Part shown: in pieces, positions 7,024 to 14,116 of the stretch
How positions within the stretch are numbered: position 1 is the stretch's first letter
How the letters are laid out: each line of letters begins with the position of its first letter
Source: Synechococcales cyanobacterium PMM_0002
Lineage (GTDB): Bacteria > Cyanobacteriota > Cyanobacteriia > Elainellales > Elainellaceae
Direction of reading: 5' to 3'
Assembly: GCA_949127925.1 (NCBI GenBank)
Contig: CASBQX010000352.1
Span: 1 to 22,211 of the forward strand
DNA length: 22,211 nucleotides
Position numbers and translations under genes: made by a program
Notes under the pieces: generated by a model
The model's database searches: none
The model's input: the letters and a program-made list of their open reading frames with translations, nothing else
Told to the model about the DNA's origin: nothing

Positions 7024-7701
7024 ATGAATTCTGGTTTGGCGTCAGCTCAAGTACAGGACACGACGTCCGGGTTTATTTCCCCAGAGATTCCGCCCGAGGT
7101 ATGGGCACAGCATTTTGCCGCAGCCCCGCTGCGATTAGGGATACTGGCGTCGGGCAGCGGCACCAATTTTGAGGCGATCGCCCAGGCCATTGCCGCCCAA
7201 ACCCTCAACGCCCAGGTGCAGGTGCTAATCTACAACCAGCCCACCGCCAAAGCCGCTGCCCGTGCCCAGCGCTGGGGCATTCCCCACACATTGCTCAACC
7301 ATCGCGACTTTTCTAGCCGTGAAGCCCTCGACGAGGCGATTATTGCCACCATGCAGCAGCATCGGGTCGAGTGGATCATCATGGCGGGCTGGATGCGCGT
7401 GGTGACGCAGGTGTTAATCGACGCCTTCAGCGATCGAATCTTGAACCTGCATCCCAGCCTCCTACCGAGCTTTCCGGGAGCTAACGCAGTCGAACAAGCC
7501 CTGGCGGCGGAGGTAAAAGTGACGGGTTGCACTGTTCACCTAGTTCGCTTAGCCGTAGACAGTGGCCCAATTTTGATCCAAGCCGCCGTCCCCATTGTGC
7601 CCACCGACACCGCCGACAGTTTACACCAGCGGATTCAGGTGCAAGAACATTTAATTTTTCCACAGGCGATCGCGATCGCCGCCCATCTAGCTCAGCCATA
7701 G
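7024..7701 (+). CDS. purN: Phosphoribosylglycinamide formyltransferase (GART, PurN)
   Basis: 225 residues from ATG 7024 (a TTG at 7012 is also in frame). Transfers the formyl group of 10-formyl-THF to GAR in purine synthesis. LGILASGSGTNFEAI is the N-terminal phosphate-binding loop. NLHPSLLPSFPG carries Asn141 and His143, and Asp179 lies in LAVDSGPILIQAAVPI; all three sit at +35 relative to E. coli Asn106, His108 and Asp144, so the catalytic triad is intact. The 35-residue N-terminal extension is unlike the E. coli enzyme and lacks a recognisable motif. Divergent from ndhF3; the next gene downstream is unrelated, so it is probably a single-gene unit. Confidence 0.95.
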   Translation: MNSGLASAQVQDTTSGFISPEIPPEVWAQHFAAAPLRLGILASGSGTNFEAIAQAIAAQTLNAQVQVLIYNQPTAKAAARAQRWGIPHTLLNHRDFSSREALDEAIIATMQQHRVEWIIMAGWMRVVTQVLIDAFSDRILNLHPSLLPSFPGANAVEQALAAEVKVTGCTVHLVRLAVDSGPILIQAAVPIVPTDTADSLHQRIQVQEHLIFPQAIAIAAHLAQP

Positions 7702-7728
7702 TTCTCAGGCTTTATGGCTGAGAACTAT
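7698..7728 (+). terminator. Hairpin overlapping the purN stop codon
   Basis: ATAGTTCTCAG (7698-7708) pairs perfectly with CTGAGAACTAT (7718-7728), an 11-bp stem with a 9-nt loop. The purN TAG is in the left arm. No T-run follows, so it may act in mRNA stability as much as in termination. Confidence 0.6.
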
Positions 7729-7831
7729 AGCCGTATGTTGAGTTTTGCCAAGCAACCCGCCCTAGTGCGCCCCCGATTGGTTGATAATAAACCGTTAAGT
7801 CCTCAACCCATTCATTTGAGTAGGAAACCCT

Positions 7832-7951
7832 ATGACTTCTAAAGTAAAACCCGCCAGCAAACCCAACTATACCTTCCGTACTGGATGGGCACTGTTGCTT
7901 CTTGGCATTAACTTCGTGGTTGCCGCCTACTACTTTGGCATTCTCAAATAA
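7832..7951 (+). CDS. 39-residue single-span membrane protein, conserved-looking, function unknown
   Basis: The ORF is ATG 7832 to TAA 7949-7951, with AGGAAA 4 nt upstream as ribosome binding site. The first 17 residues (MTSKVKPASKPNYTFRT) are basic and polar; then one transmembrane helix (GWALLLLGINFVVAAYYFGIL) and a final Lys. This shape (basic stromal/cytoplasmic N-tail plus one span, under 40 residues) is that of small thylakoid subunits such as the Psb and Pet minor subunits, but I do not recognise it as PsbX, PsbY, PsbM, PetG, PetL, PetM or PetN, and it lacks the HLIP ExxNGR motif. It has its own 130-nt leader after purN and a very strong hairpin 34 nt after the stop, so it is probably a separate transcript. 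Confidence 0.75.
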   Translation: MTSKVKPASKPNYTFRTGWALLLLGINFVVAAYYFGILK

Positions 7952-7985
7952 CTAGAAGGCTCCAGTCTGACCTAGATTAAGACAA

Positions 7986-8028
7986 ACGGGTGAGAGATAG
8001 ACATTGCTAATGTCCATCTCTTACCCGT
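7986..8028 (+). terminator. Strong 20-bp stem-loop after the 39-residue membrane protein gene
   Basis: ACGGGTGAGAGATAGACATT (7986-8005) and the arm at 8009-8028 pair along 20 positions with two non-Watson-Crick positions and a GCT loop. It lies 34 nt after the small gene and 18 nt before the end of the permease remnant on the other strand. No T-run follows, so factor-independent termination is not certain. Confidence 0.65.
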
Positions 8029-8046
8029 CTCCCATCTCTGCTTCCC

Positions 8047-8340
8047 TTAAACCATTCCTCGAAAAATCCCCTGCGGTCGGAACAGCAGCACGACTACCAT
8101 GACCAACAGCGCCACACCCAGCTTATTATTCCGCTGGGATGATTTATAGCGCTAAGTTCCTGACTAATGCCGCTCACATAGGCTCCGGCGATCGCCCCAT
8201 AGGGATTGCCAATGCCGCCCAAAATCGCCGAGGCAAACATCGGCATAATCAAAAACCAGCCCATATTTGGCCGTACAGCCGTAAAAACAGCGCTAGCCCA
8301 ATCGAGATAATTTCAGAGCGCCATGCCACAAGGTTTAAAG
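8047..8340 (-). pseudogene. Decayed LivH/NatD-type branched-chain or neutral amino-acid ABC permease
   Basis: Read on the minus strand, three pieces of one permease appear in order but in different frames. WRSEIISIGLALFLR (about 8282-8330) is from the family's early part. TAVRPNMGWFLIMPMFASAILGGIGNPYGAIAGAYVSGISQELS (about 8150-8285) is a well-conserved late region. KLGVALLVMVVVLLFRPQGIF up to a TAA at 8047-8049 is the C-terminus. About 100 residues seem to be missing between the first two pieces, and a frameshift separates the last two. There is no start and no intact neighbouring transporter gene. The intact family forms the inner-membrane channel of Nat/Liv amino-acid uptake systems. Confidence 0.8.
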
Positions 8341-8443
8341 TTGAGATTAAATTAGTAGCAAGACCAGCTAAAACTTAAGTCAATTTGAAGCTGTTACATA
8401 AGATACGACCCCTGATTATTGATTGATGGTATGCATGATTTCA

Positions 8444-8478
8444 ACTAAAACAAAAGCAGAGCCTTAAAGACTCTGCTT
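8444..8478 (-). terminator. Rho-independent terminator of the DUF3155 gene
   Basis: On the minus strand AAGCAGAG (8478-8471) pairs with CTCTGCTT (8461-8454) with further inner pairing, followed by TTGTTTTAG. It lies about 75 nt past the stop codon of the DUF3155 gene. Confidence 0.75.
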
Positions 8479-8489
8479 CTGCAATAGCA

Positions 8490-8524
8490 GTACCCGTTGC
8501 TTGTAAAGTAAACCCAGCGGGTAC
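8490..8524. other. Second stem-loop in the 3' region of the DUF3155 gene
   Basis: GTACCCGTTG (8490-8499) pairs with CAGCGGGTAC (8515-8524) with one G-T pair and a 15-nt loop, between the DUF3155 stop and its terminator. Its role is unknown; it could protect the mRNA 3' end. Confidence 0.5.
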
Positions 8525-8552
8525 CCGTAGAATTAATGGTGAGGCTTTTGGT

Positions 8553-8867
8553 TCAGCGGTTTAAAGCGACCGTCATTTCCTCAACATCATCCTCTGAAAA
8601 ACGCAAACTAGGGAAGAGAAAATGGTTTTCCTCAACGTATTGAGCCCCGAAAAGCCCCTTTTCTGCCCAAAAGTAGCGGTCTGTAGTGTGTTCATTCCGC
8701 TTGACCAGCAGTAGTGCTGGCGGCGCAATGCCCTCAGCCTGGATGAACTTCCGGGCTGCGGTCACAGGCTTATCCTCGCCACTCTCGATGCTATACTGAG
8801 GAACTAATTCCAGGATTCTACGCCCCTCCAGACGACGACGGCTCTTGCGCTTACGTCTCCTTGCCAA
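8553..8867 (-). CDS. DUF3155 domain-containing protein
   Basis: 104 residues with a TTG start at 8867; GGAGG lies 8 nt upstream (and again directly before the start), and the MARRRKRKSRRR N-terminus is that of the family, so the TTG is supported. The body (EDKPVTAARKFIQAEGIAPPALLLVKRNEHTTDRYFWAEKGLFGAQYVEENHFLFPSL) matches the cyanobacteria-specific DUF3155 family. The very basic N-terminus suggests nucleic-acid or ribosome contact, which is inference; the function is unknown. It is a single-gene unit with a near-consensus promoter at 8930-8958 and a terminator at 8444-8478. Confidence 0.85.
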   Translation of the reverse strand: MARRRKRKSRRRLEGRRILELVPQYSIESGEDKPVTAARKFIQAEGIAPPALLLVKRNEHTTDRYFWAEKGLFGAQYVEENHFLFPSLRFSEDDVEEMTVALNR

Positions 8868-8929
8868 CCTCCTTACCTCCTCTCTTTCGCAATAGATGTA
8901 ACTCTGGTTACAAACACGAAACCGTCGCT

Positions 8930-8958
8930 AGTATAAGGGGTTGGCAACAAAATTTCAA
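8930..8958 (-). promoter_or_regulatory. Sigma-70-type promoter of the DUF3155 gene
   Basis: On the minus strand TTGAAA (8958-8953) and TATACT (8935-8930) are separated by exactly 17 nt, about 60 nt before the TTG start. Between them and the gene is a GTAAC-TCTG-GTTAC inverted repeat (8898-8911). Confidence 0.7.
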
Positions 8959-8959
8959 C

Positions 8960-9646
8960 CTTCCTTAATCTATTGATACAAAGTCTAGTTCTGAGCCACA
9001 CACAAAACATCAGTTTTGTTAATCAACCTATGGACAGAGTGTAGAGGTTGCTCGCGATCGCGGAATGCGTTGAAATGGTCGTGGTGTAAAGTGACAAGGC
9101 CAGAAACGGCAATCGCTACCTCCTCTGTCTAATGTCCCCTTTACACGTCTAACAAACCCATAGCCAACGGTTCCAGTTCCGCAGATCTACAATGTAGTCC
9201 TTCAAGATCCTTTATCTTGTTGAACGTTTGTAAATTACGCCAAAGCGTTTAATCATGCAGAACTGTGATTTGCATACAGACATCCTAACCTGTAACTACG
9301 AATACGCAACTATCAAAGTAAAAAAGTAAAGAAAATAAAAAAAGTAAAGATCTGTTTACTTAGTGAGGAAAGATTGTAGTTTGTGCTTTGATTTTTAGTT
9401 TTTCCCCGGTACCTTGTCAGACTGATTACAATACAGAGCGTAAGCTTAGACTTAGGCAGTGAAATCTCAAAGGGCAACTATTTCCGGCAGGTAGGGTTCC
9501 GCCATGCTCTGCTAGATTCTGAGGCTTGTGCTGCTGCGGCCCGTTCAACCCCTAAATTTTCAACCTCCCTAGATTTTCAACCCCCTAGATTTTCAACCCT
9601 AAGTGATTTTCAACTCCTATCGGCTTAGAATTCCTCAACGAACTGC
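8960..9646. other. Gene-free stretch of about 690 nt
   Basis: I see no convincing ORF, tRNA or known RNA. It holds a run of A-rich AAAGTAAA repeats (about 9314-9348) ending in a 7-bp palindrome AAGTAAA-GATCTG-TTTACTT (9342-9361), a small CAAGAT/ATCTTG hairpin near 9207-9223, and the direct repeats at 9544-9614. It must contain the promoter of the histidine kinase gene and could hide a small RNA. Confidence 0.5.
9544..9614. repeat. Iteron-like direct repeats (T)TTCAAC x5 upstream of the sensor kinase
   Basis: ATTTTCAAC begins at 9556, 9573, 9589 and 9606, and a shorter TTCAAC at 9544, giving a period of 15-17 nt. The surrounding CCCTAG is also partly repeated. The last copy ends 32 nt before the kinase ATG, so it lies in the promoter or leader. 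Confidence 0.8.
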
Positions 9647-11173
9647 ATGCTGATGCCTGCAAGCCCAGAATTTGTGGCGCTGTGCCGTTCGCAGGTCGCT
9701 CTGCTGACTCAAACGTTAGGGGCTACGCTGAGCGTGGTGTATCTCACGGAAGATTTGACCGGCGCAACGGAACCCAATCTGGTGCCTGTGGTAGCCTACC
9801 CGGATGCGGCAGCCAGTTGGCCAGCAGCACAGGTGTTGCAGTTGATGTCTAGGGGAATGCAGGGCAAATTTCCGGCTTTACGGCTGCTGTCTGCGGGTGA
9901 GGGAGGAGATTCAGAGCCATTGCCGCGATCGCTTCCCTCGGTGTCAGAACCAGGCGATCGCCCCCCTCAGCCTCCTCGTCGCCGTGGCCGTCCTGCCAAT
10001 CGATCGGCCAAACGCACCAGTCGCCGCCATGTGTACCCGATGGAATGGGGGGATATGGAAACGGCACTGGAATATTCTCAGCAAATCGTTCTGCCGCTGA
10101 TTTATGAAGGCGTCATGATGGGGCTATTGGTGACGGCGCGCTCCGATCGTTCCTGGGTAGAAGCCGAGCAGGATCAAGTGGAGCGGGTTGCCCGGTCGTT
10201 GGCGATCGCCTGTGTGCTTGATCAGCGTGCCCAATGGGCCGCACACGAGTTAACGCAGCAGCGGCAGCTCCAGGCTCAACAGCGAGATATTTTTGATAAT
10301 TTAATGCATCAATTTCGCAATCCGCTGACGGCGTTGCGCACGTTTGGCAAGCTGCTGCTGCGCCGCATGGTGCCCGAGGATGCCAACCGCAACGCAGTTG
10401 AGGGCATGATACGCGAGAGCGATCGCCTCCAAGATCTGCTGCGGCAGTTTGATGCGGCCATTGATCTAGGAGGTAGTTTGCTGCCCGCCGCCCCCGATGG
10501 AGTTGAGCAAGGGCAACTGGGGGCGGGTGTGCCGCTGCCGCCGAACCTTGACGCCGCAAAGCCTGTCGAGAAGGGCGATCGCAGCCAAGTGCTTCAGTCC
10601 TCGGCAGTGCCGCTATTGCCTGAAACAAATTATCTGACCGGGGCATTAGTCATAGACAGCTATGACATCGTCGATGTGGTGGAACCGCTGCTAGATTCAG
10701 CGGCTGCGATCGCTCAAGACCGACAGATTCATCTCCAAACCAGCGTTCCTCCCAATCTGCCGCTGGTACGCGCCGACCTCAAAGCGCTCCGGGAGGTGCT
10801 GAATAATTTACTCGATAATGCCCTCAAATATACCCCTAGCGGCGGAGCCGTCTGGCTACTGGGCGGCATTCAGCGATCGCCGGAGCATAGCCCCATGCAG
10901 GCGATCGCCATTCTCGATAATGGGCCAGGTATTCCGTCCCAAGACCTAACTCAACTCTTCAAACGGCACTTTCGCGGCGTGCAAGCTAGCGGTACCCTCC
11001 CCGGTTCTGGCCTAGGGCTGGCGATCGCCCATGACCTTGTTACCCAAATGAATGGCGAAATCCAAGCCTTTAGCCCCGCTCACCAAAGCGGTTTAATTGG
11101 CGCAGACGTTCCCGCAGGCACCGCATTTTTGGTATGGCTCCCGGAAGCAAAGAAGTCGGCAAAAAATGTTTAG
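9647..11173 (+). CDS. GAF-domain sensor histidine kinase, Hik2/CSK-like
   Basis: 508 residues, soluble. Order: N-terminal GAF-like domain (about 8-190) interrupted by a Pro/Arg-rich insert (about 84-130); dimerisation/phosphoacceptor helix with His221 in MHQFRNPLTALRTFGKLLL; a low-complexity linker (about 275-335); then the ATPase domain with N-box NNLLDNALKY (386-395), DNGPGIP (424-430) and GSGLGLAI (453-460). All kinase boxes are intact. The HQFRNPLTALRTFGKLLL box and a GAF starting with LCRSQVALLTQ (Cys13) resemble the Hik2/chloroplast sensor kinase group, in which an N-terminal Cys binds an iron-sulfur cluster; this specific match is from memory. No response regulator is adjacent. ATG 9653 is an alternative start. 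Confidence 0.85.
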   Translation: MLMPASPEFVALCRSQVALLTQTLGATLSVVYLTEDLTGATEPNLVPVVAYPDAAASWPAAQVLQLMSRGMQGKFPALRLLSAGEGGDSEPLPRSLPSVSEPGDRPPQPPRRRGRPANRSAKRTSRRHVYPMEWGDMETALEYSQQIVLPLIYEGVMMGLLVTARSDRSWVEAEQDQVERVARSLAIACVLDQRAQWAAHELTQQRQLQAQQRDIFDNLMHQFRNPLTALRTFGKLLLRRMVPEDANRNAVEGMIRESDRLQDLLRQFDAAIDLGGSLLPAAPDGVEQGQLGAGVPLPPNLDAAKPVEKGDRSQVLQSSAVPLLPETNYLTGALVIDSYDIVDVVEPLLDSAAAIAQDRQIHLQTSVPPNLPLVRADLKALREVLNNLLDNALKYTPSGGAVWLLGGIQRSPEHSPMQAIAILDNGPGIPSQDLTQLFKRHFRGVQASGTLPGSGLGLAIAHDLVTQMNGEIQAFSPAHQSGLIGADVPAGTAFLVWLPEAKKSAKNV

Positions 11174-11377
11174 TGCGACTTCATGCGATCGTTTTGTTGC
11201 TTTTTCTATAGTGTAATTTTTGCCACAACCGTTAACACCATTACTGGCCTACTGTAACTTAAGAGACTGTTTAAACCGTTTGGGGGACAGTTACTTTTTG
11301 AGAAGTTTGGCAGAAATGTCAGCTTCAATCTGAGGAAAAGGATTTCCCTTTTGCTGGTTCACTAGGCTCATTTTGCA

Positions 11378-11393
11378 TTGATCCCTGGATCAA
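11378..11393. other. 16-nt palindrome TTGATCCCTGGATCAA
   Basis: Two 7-nt arms pair perfectly with a 2-nt centre in the 358-nt gap between the convergent kinase and pyrG genes. It could be a protein-binding site or a chance palindrome. The rest of 11174-11469 shows no ORF or RNA I can support. Confidence 0.45.
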
Positions 11394-11469
11394 GAAAATT
11401 ACTCCATAACAGATGGCTACACATGCGGCGCAGTTCAAAAAAGCGACCTGCCTAAGCGTGGTATGAATC

Positions 11470-11512
11470 GCGTTGAGTGAACGGGCGACGTCATCACCCG
11501 TTCACTCAACGC
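11470..11512 (-). terminator. Perfect 16-bp stem-loop downstream of pyrG
   Basis: GCGTTGAGTGAACGGG (11470-11485) pairs with CCCGTTCACTCAACGC (11497-11512) without mismatch, with an 11-nt loop, 20 nt beyond the pyrG stop. No T-run is present on either side, so it may act as a bidirectional block or 3'-end stabiliser between the convergent genes. Confidence 0.65.
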
Positions 11513-11531
11513 TAACTAAACATTATTAGAC

Positions 11532-13166
11532 CTAGCTGACAACGCTTTCTAGCGATCGCACGGGTGGTTCGGCGTGGGCGATCGCCGCTTGGACAAAGCC
11601 CCGAAATAGGGGATGAGGTCGGTTGGGACGGGACTGAAATTCGGGGTGGAACTGGCTGGCAATAAAAAACGGATGGCTAGGCAGTTCAATGATTTCTACC
11701 AGACGACCATCGGGAGATGCCCCGCTGACGACATAGCCTGTTTCTAGAAATAGGTTGCGGTAGGCATTGTTAAATTCGTAGCGGTGGCGGTGGCGTTCGT
11801 AAACGACTTCTTGTTGGTAGAGGCGATCGGCTAGGGTGTTGGGAGCAATCCGGCAGGGATAAAGTCCTAGGCGCATCGTGCCGCCTAAATCTACTACGTC
11901 TTGCTGCTCGGGCAGCAGGTTAATCACCGGATTCGTGGCTTGGGTATCAAATTCGGCACTGTTGGCGTCTTCGATGCCAGCAATGTGACGCGCCCACTCA
12001 ATGACCGAACATTGCATCCCTAAACAAAGACCCAAAAATGGAATTTGGCGATCGCGGGCATACTGAATGGCCGTAATTTTGCCATCAATCCCCCGATGCC
12101 CAAACCCCCCAGGAATAATGACGCCATCCACGCCTGCTAACGCTTCCTCGACGGTGAGCGGCTGAATTTCTTCTGAATTAATCCACCGAACGTTGAGGTC
12201 GCCGCCAGTCGCCAATGCAGCATGACGCAGGGCTTCCACCACCGATAGGTAGGCATCAGAGAGGCGGATATATTTGCCCACGATGGCAATTTCTAAGGGG
12301 CAACCGGGCCGATGCAGTTGATCGACTAGGGTTTGCCATTGGCTCAAGTCAGGTTGGCGCTGTTCAAGCTGCAACAGGTCGAGCGCTTGATGGGCCAGCC
12401 CTTCCTGTTCCATCATCAGGGGCACTTCATAAATACTGCTGGCATCGAGGGCGGTAATGACGCATTCCACCGGGACATCACAGAACTCCGACAGCTTATC
12501 TTTAATCCCAGGGGCTAAGGGGCGATCGCAGCGACAGACCAAAATATCGGGCTGAATCCCAATCGATCGCAGTTCTTTGACCGAATGCTGGGTTGGTTTC
12601 GTTTTCATTTCTCCGGCTGATGGAATCCAGGGCAGCAGGGTAACGTGCATATATAAAACGTTGCGTCGCCCCACATCTTTACGAAACTGGCGGATGGCTT
12701 CCAAAAACGGCAGCGATTCAATATCCCCGACCGTGCCGCCAATTTCGGTAATCACCACGTCGGGGTTGGTGTTTTTTGCCACCCGTAGAATTCGTTCCTT
12801 AATTTCGGTCGTGATATGCGGAATCACCTGCACTGTGCCGCCCTGATAGTCGCCCCGCCGTTCTTTGTTGAGTACGGCTTGATAAATAGACCCTGTAGTA
12901 ACGCTGTTGAGCCGCGACATGGAGGTGTCGGTAAAGCGCTCATAATGCCCCAAATCTAAGTCAGTCTCGGCTCCATCTTCGGTAACAAACACCTCACCAT
13001 GCTGAAACGGACTCATGGTGCCCGGATCTACGTTGATATAGGGATCGAGTTTAAGAATCGATACTGAATAATTTCGCGACTTCAATAGCCGCCCCAAACT
13101 AGAGGCTACAATGCCTTTGCCAATACTAGAAACAACGCCGCCCGTTACAAATACAAACTTAGTCAT
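11532..13166 (-). CDS. pyrG: CTP synthase (glutamine hydrolysing)
   Basis: 544 residues from ATG 13166, which gives the canonical MTKFVFVTGGVVSSIGKG start; upstream in-frame codons are not family-like. Makes CTP from UTP, ATP and glutamine in pyrimidine synthesis. N-terminal synthetase domain (1-270): P-loop SSIGKG, KLDPYINVDPGTMSPFQHGEV, EIGGTVGDIES. C-terminal class I glutamine amidotransferase domain (about 290-535): Cys381 in FLGLCLGMQ, His507 and Glu509 in QFHPEF. All catalytic residues are present and the length is normal. It follows exbD on the same strand after 212 nt, probably with its own promoter. Confidence 0.97.
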   Translation of the reverse strand: MTKFVFVTGGVVSSIGKGIVASSLGRLLKSRNYSVSILKLDPYINVDPGTMSPFQHGEVFVTEDGAETDLDLGHYERFTDTSMSRLNSVTTGSIYQAVLNKERRGDYQGGTVQVIPHITTEIKERILRVAKNTNPDVVITEIGGTVGDIESLPFLEAIRQFRKDVGRRNVLYMHVTLLPWIPSAGEMKTKPTQHSVKELRSIGIQPDILVCRCDRPLAPGIKDKLSEFCDVPVECVITALDASSIYEVPLMMEQEGLAHQALDLLQLEQRQPDLSQWQTLVDQLHRPGCPLEIAIVGKYIRLSDAYLSVVEALRHAALATGGDLNVRWINSEEIQPLTVEEALAGVDGVIIPGGFGHRGIDGKITAIQYARDRQIPFLGLCLGMQCSVIEWARHIAGIEDANSAEFDTQATNPVINLLPEQQDVVDLGGTMRLGLYPCRIAPNTLADRLYQQEVVYERHRHRYEFNNAYRNLFLETGYVVSGASPDGRLVEIIELPSHPFFIASQFHPEFQSRPNRPHPLFRGFVQAAIAHAEPPVRSLESVVS

Positions 13167-13378
13167 AGGAAAATATAAGAAAAATCGAAGGGTGCAATGC
13201 GTGCATCTGTACAGGCAAACGCCAGCGTCATCATCCGTCGGCACAACCCATACATTCTGCCACAGCCTTGCAGTCAGAGCTGCTTTAAACCTCCCCCCTA
13301 ATCAGCAAAGGCAGAAGGCGATCGCCCTCTGCCCTCAGCTCATGTCATCTCCATAACGCTCAGGCGTCTGTTTGGCGT

Positions 13379-14044
13379 TTAAGGTTGTGCTCCGGGTGCT
13401 ACCGGATTGGTCTGGGGAGCAGGTTGCAGTGGCTGTCCTCCCGGTGGTAGCGAGTTGATGCCCGCCCCGCCAGCTCCATTTGGCGGCTGGCCGCTGGGGT
13501 TAACGGGCGCTGAAGGCACCGCTGGTAACCCAAATGGATCTAACGGTGCGCTGGGCGGGGCGCTGTTGGGATTGGTTGAGTTGGGGAAGCTATCAAAACC
13601 GGGCTGCGGTTGGGGGGCTTGGAGTGGATCAACCGTGTTATCGGCTGGGCTAACAGTGAGGGCAACGCGATCGCCGCCGACGGAGCGCAGCAAATCTAAC
13701 ACGCGCACCACGTCGTTGTAGCTGGCATAGGGTGGCGCATTCAAGGCAATCACGCCCTCTGGATTCTGCTCTTGAAATGCTTTGAGCGCCTCAATTAGCT
13801 GGGGTTGGGAGACCGGATCTTTGTCGATGTATAGTTCGCCAATTGGGTCAATCGTGACCACCATCGTCTGCCGCATTTGGGTCACACCCGTAGACGATTT
13901 CGGCAGGTTCATGTTGATGGCTGTCTGCCGCGTTAGAGACAGTGACGCCAGAATAAAAAACGTCAAAATGCAGAAAATAACGTCAATTAGCGGCAGGATC
14001 TCAATCCGCACCTCTTGGTCTTGAGAGCCGTGGTTAATTTTCAT
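13379..14044 (-). CDS. exbD: ExbD/TolR family biopolymer transport protein with Pro-rich tail
   Basis: 221 residues. A short cytoplasmic N-terminus leads into one span, EILPLIDVIFCILTFFILASL, carrying the conserved proton-path Asp21. A periplasmic domain follows (about 45-138; TVVTIDPIGELYIDK-like strand, ALNAPPYASYNDVVRVLDLLRSVGGDRVALTV). The family core ends near residue 138; about 83 further residues are Pro/Gly/Asn/Ser-rich and low complexity, not usual for ExbD, and may span or bind peptidoglycan (inference). Partner of ExbB, encoded 72 nt upstream on the same strand; together they form the proton-driven motor that powers TonB/TolA-type outer-membrane processes. No tonB is in view. Confidence 0.9.
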   Translation of the reverse strand: MKINHGSQDQEVRIEILPLIDVIFCILTFFILASLSLTRQTAINMNLPKSSTGVTQMRQTMVVTIDPIGELYIDKDPVSQPQLIEALKAFQEQNPEGVIALNAPPYASYNDVVRVLDLLRSVGGDRVALTVSPADNTVDPLQAPQPQPGFDSFPNSTNPNSAPPSAPLDPFGLPAVPSAPVNPSGQPPNGAGGAGINSLPPGGQPLQPAPQTNPVAPGAQP

Positions 14045-14116
14045 GACACTAGCACTAGCAGGAAAGGGACTGGAGCAGGGGTTTGAAGCAGATCTAGCCA
14101 GAAATCGCTTTTAAAC

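Noticed and set aside
8139..8378. 79-codon plus-strand frame in the purN-DUF3155 gap
   Set aside because: It is the complement of the permease pseudogene; conserved permease motifs are on the minus strand.
9456..9512. Possible riboswitch (CAAAGGGCAA... and CCGGCAGGTAGGG segments) before the kinase
   Set aside because: I tried to fold it as c-di-GMP-I, glutamine and other known classes, but the conserved bases do not fall in place, and the kinase is not a typical riboswitch target.
9556..9614. Possible CRISPR array
   Set aside because: Repeat units are only about 9 nt with 7-8 nt between them, far too short for CRISPR repeats and spacers, and no cas gene is present.
10113..10646. 177-codon frame on the minus strand opposite the sensor kinase
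   Set aside because: The sense frame contains the intact H-box and linker of the kinase; the antisense translation is Ala/Arg/Pro-rich without any motif or start signal.
11334..11362. AAAAGG/CCTTTT hairpin after the kinase as a terminator
   Set aside because: The stem is only 6 A-T-rich pairs with no T-run placed correctly; not distinguishable from chance.
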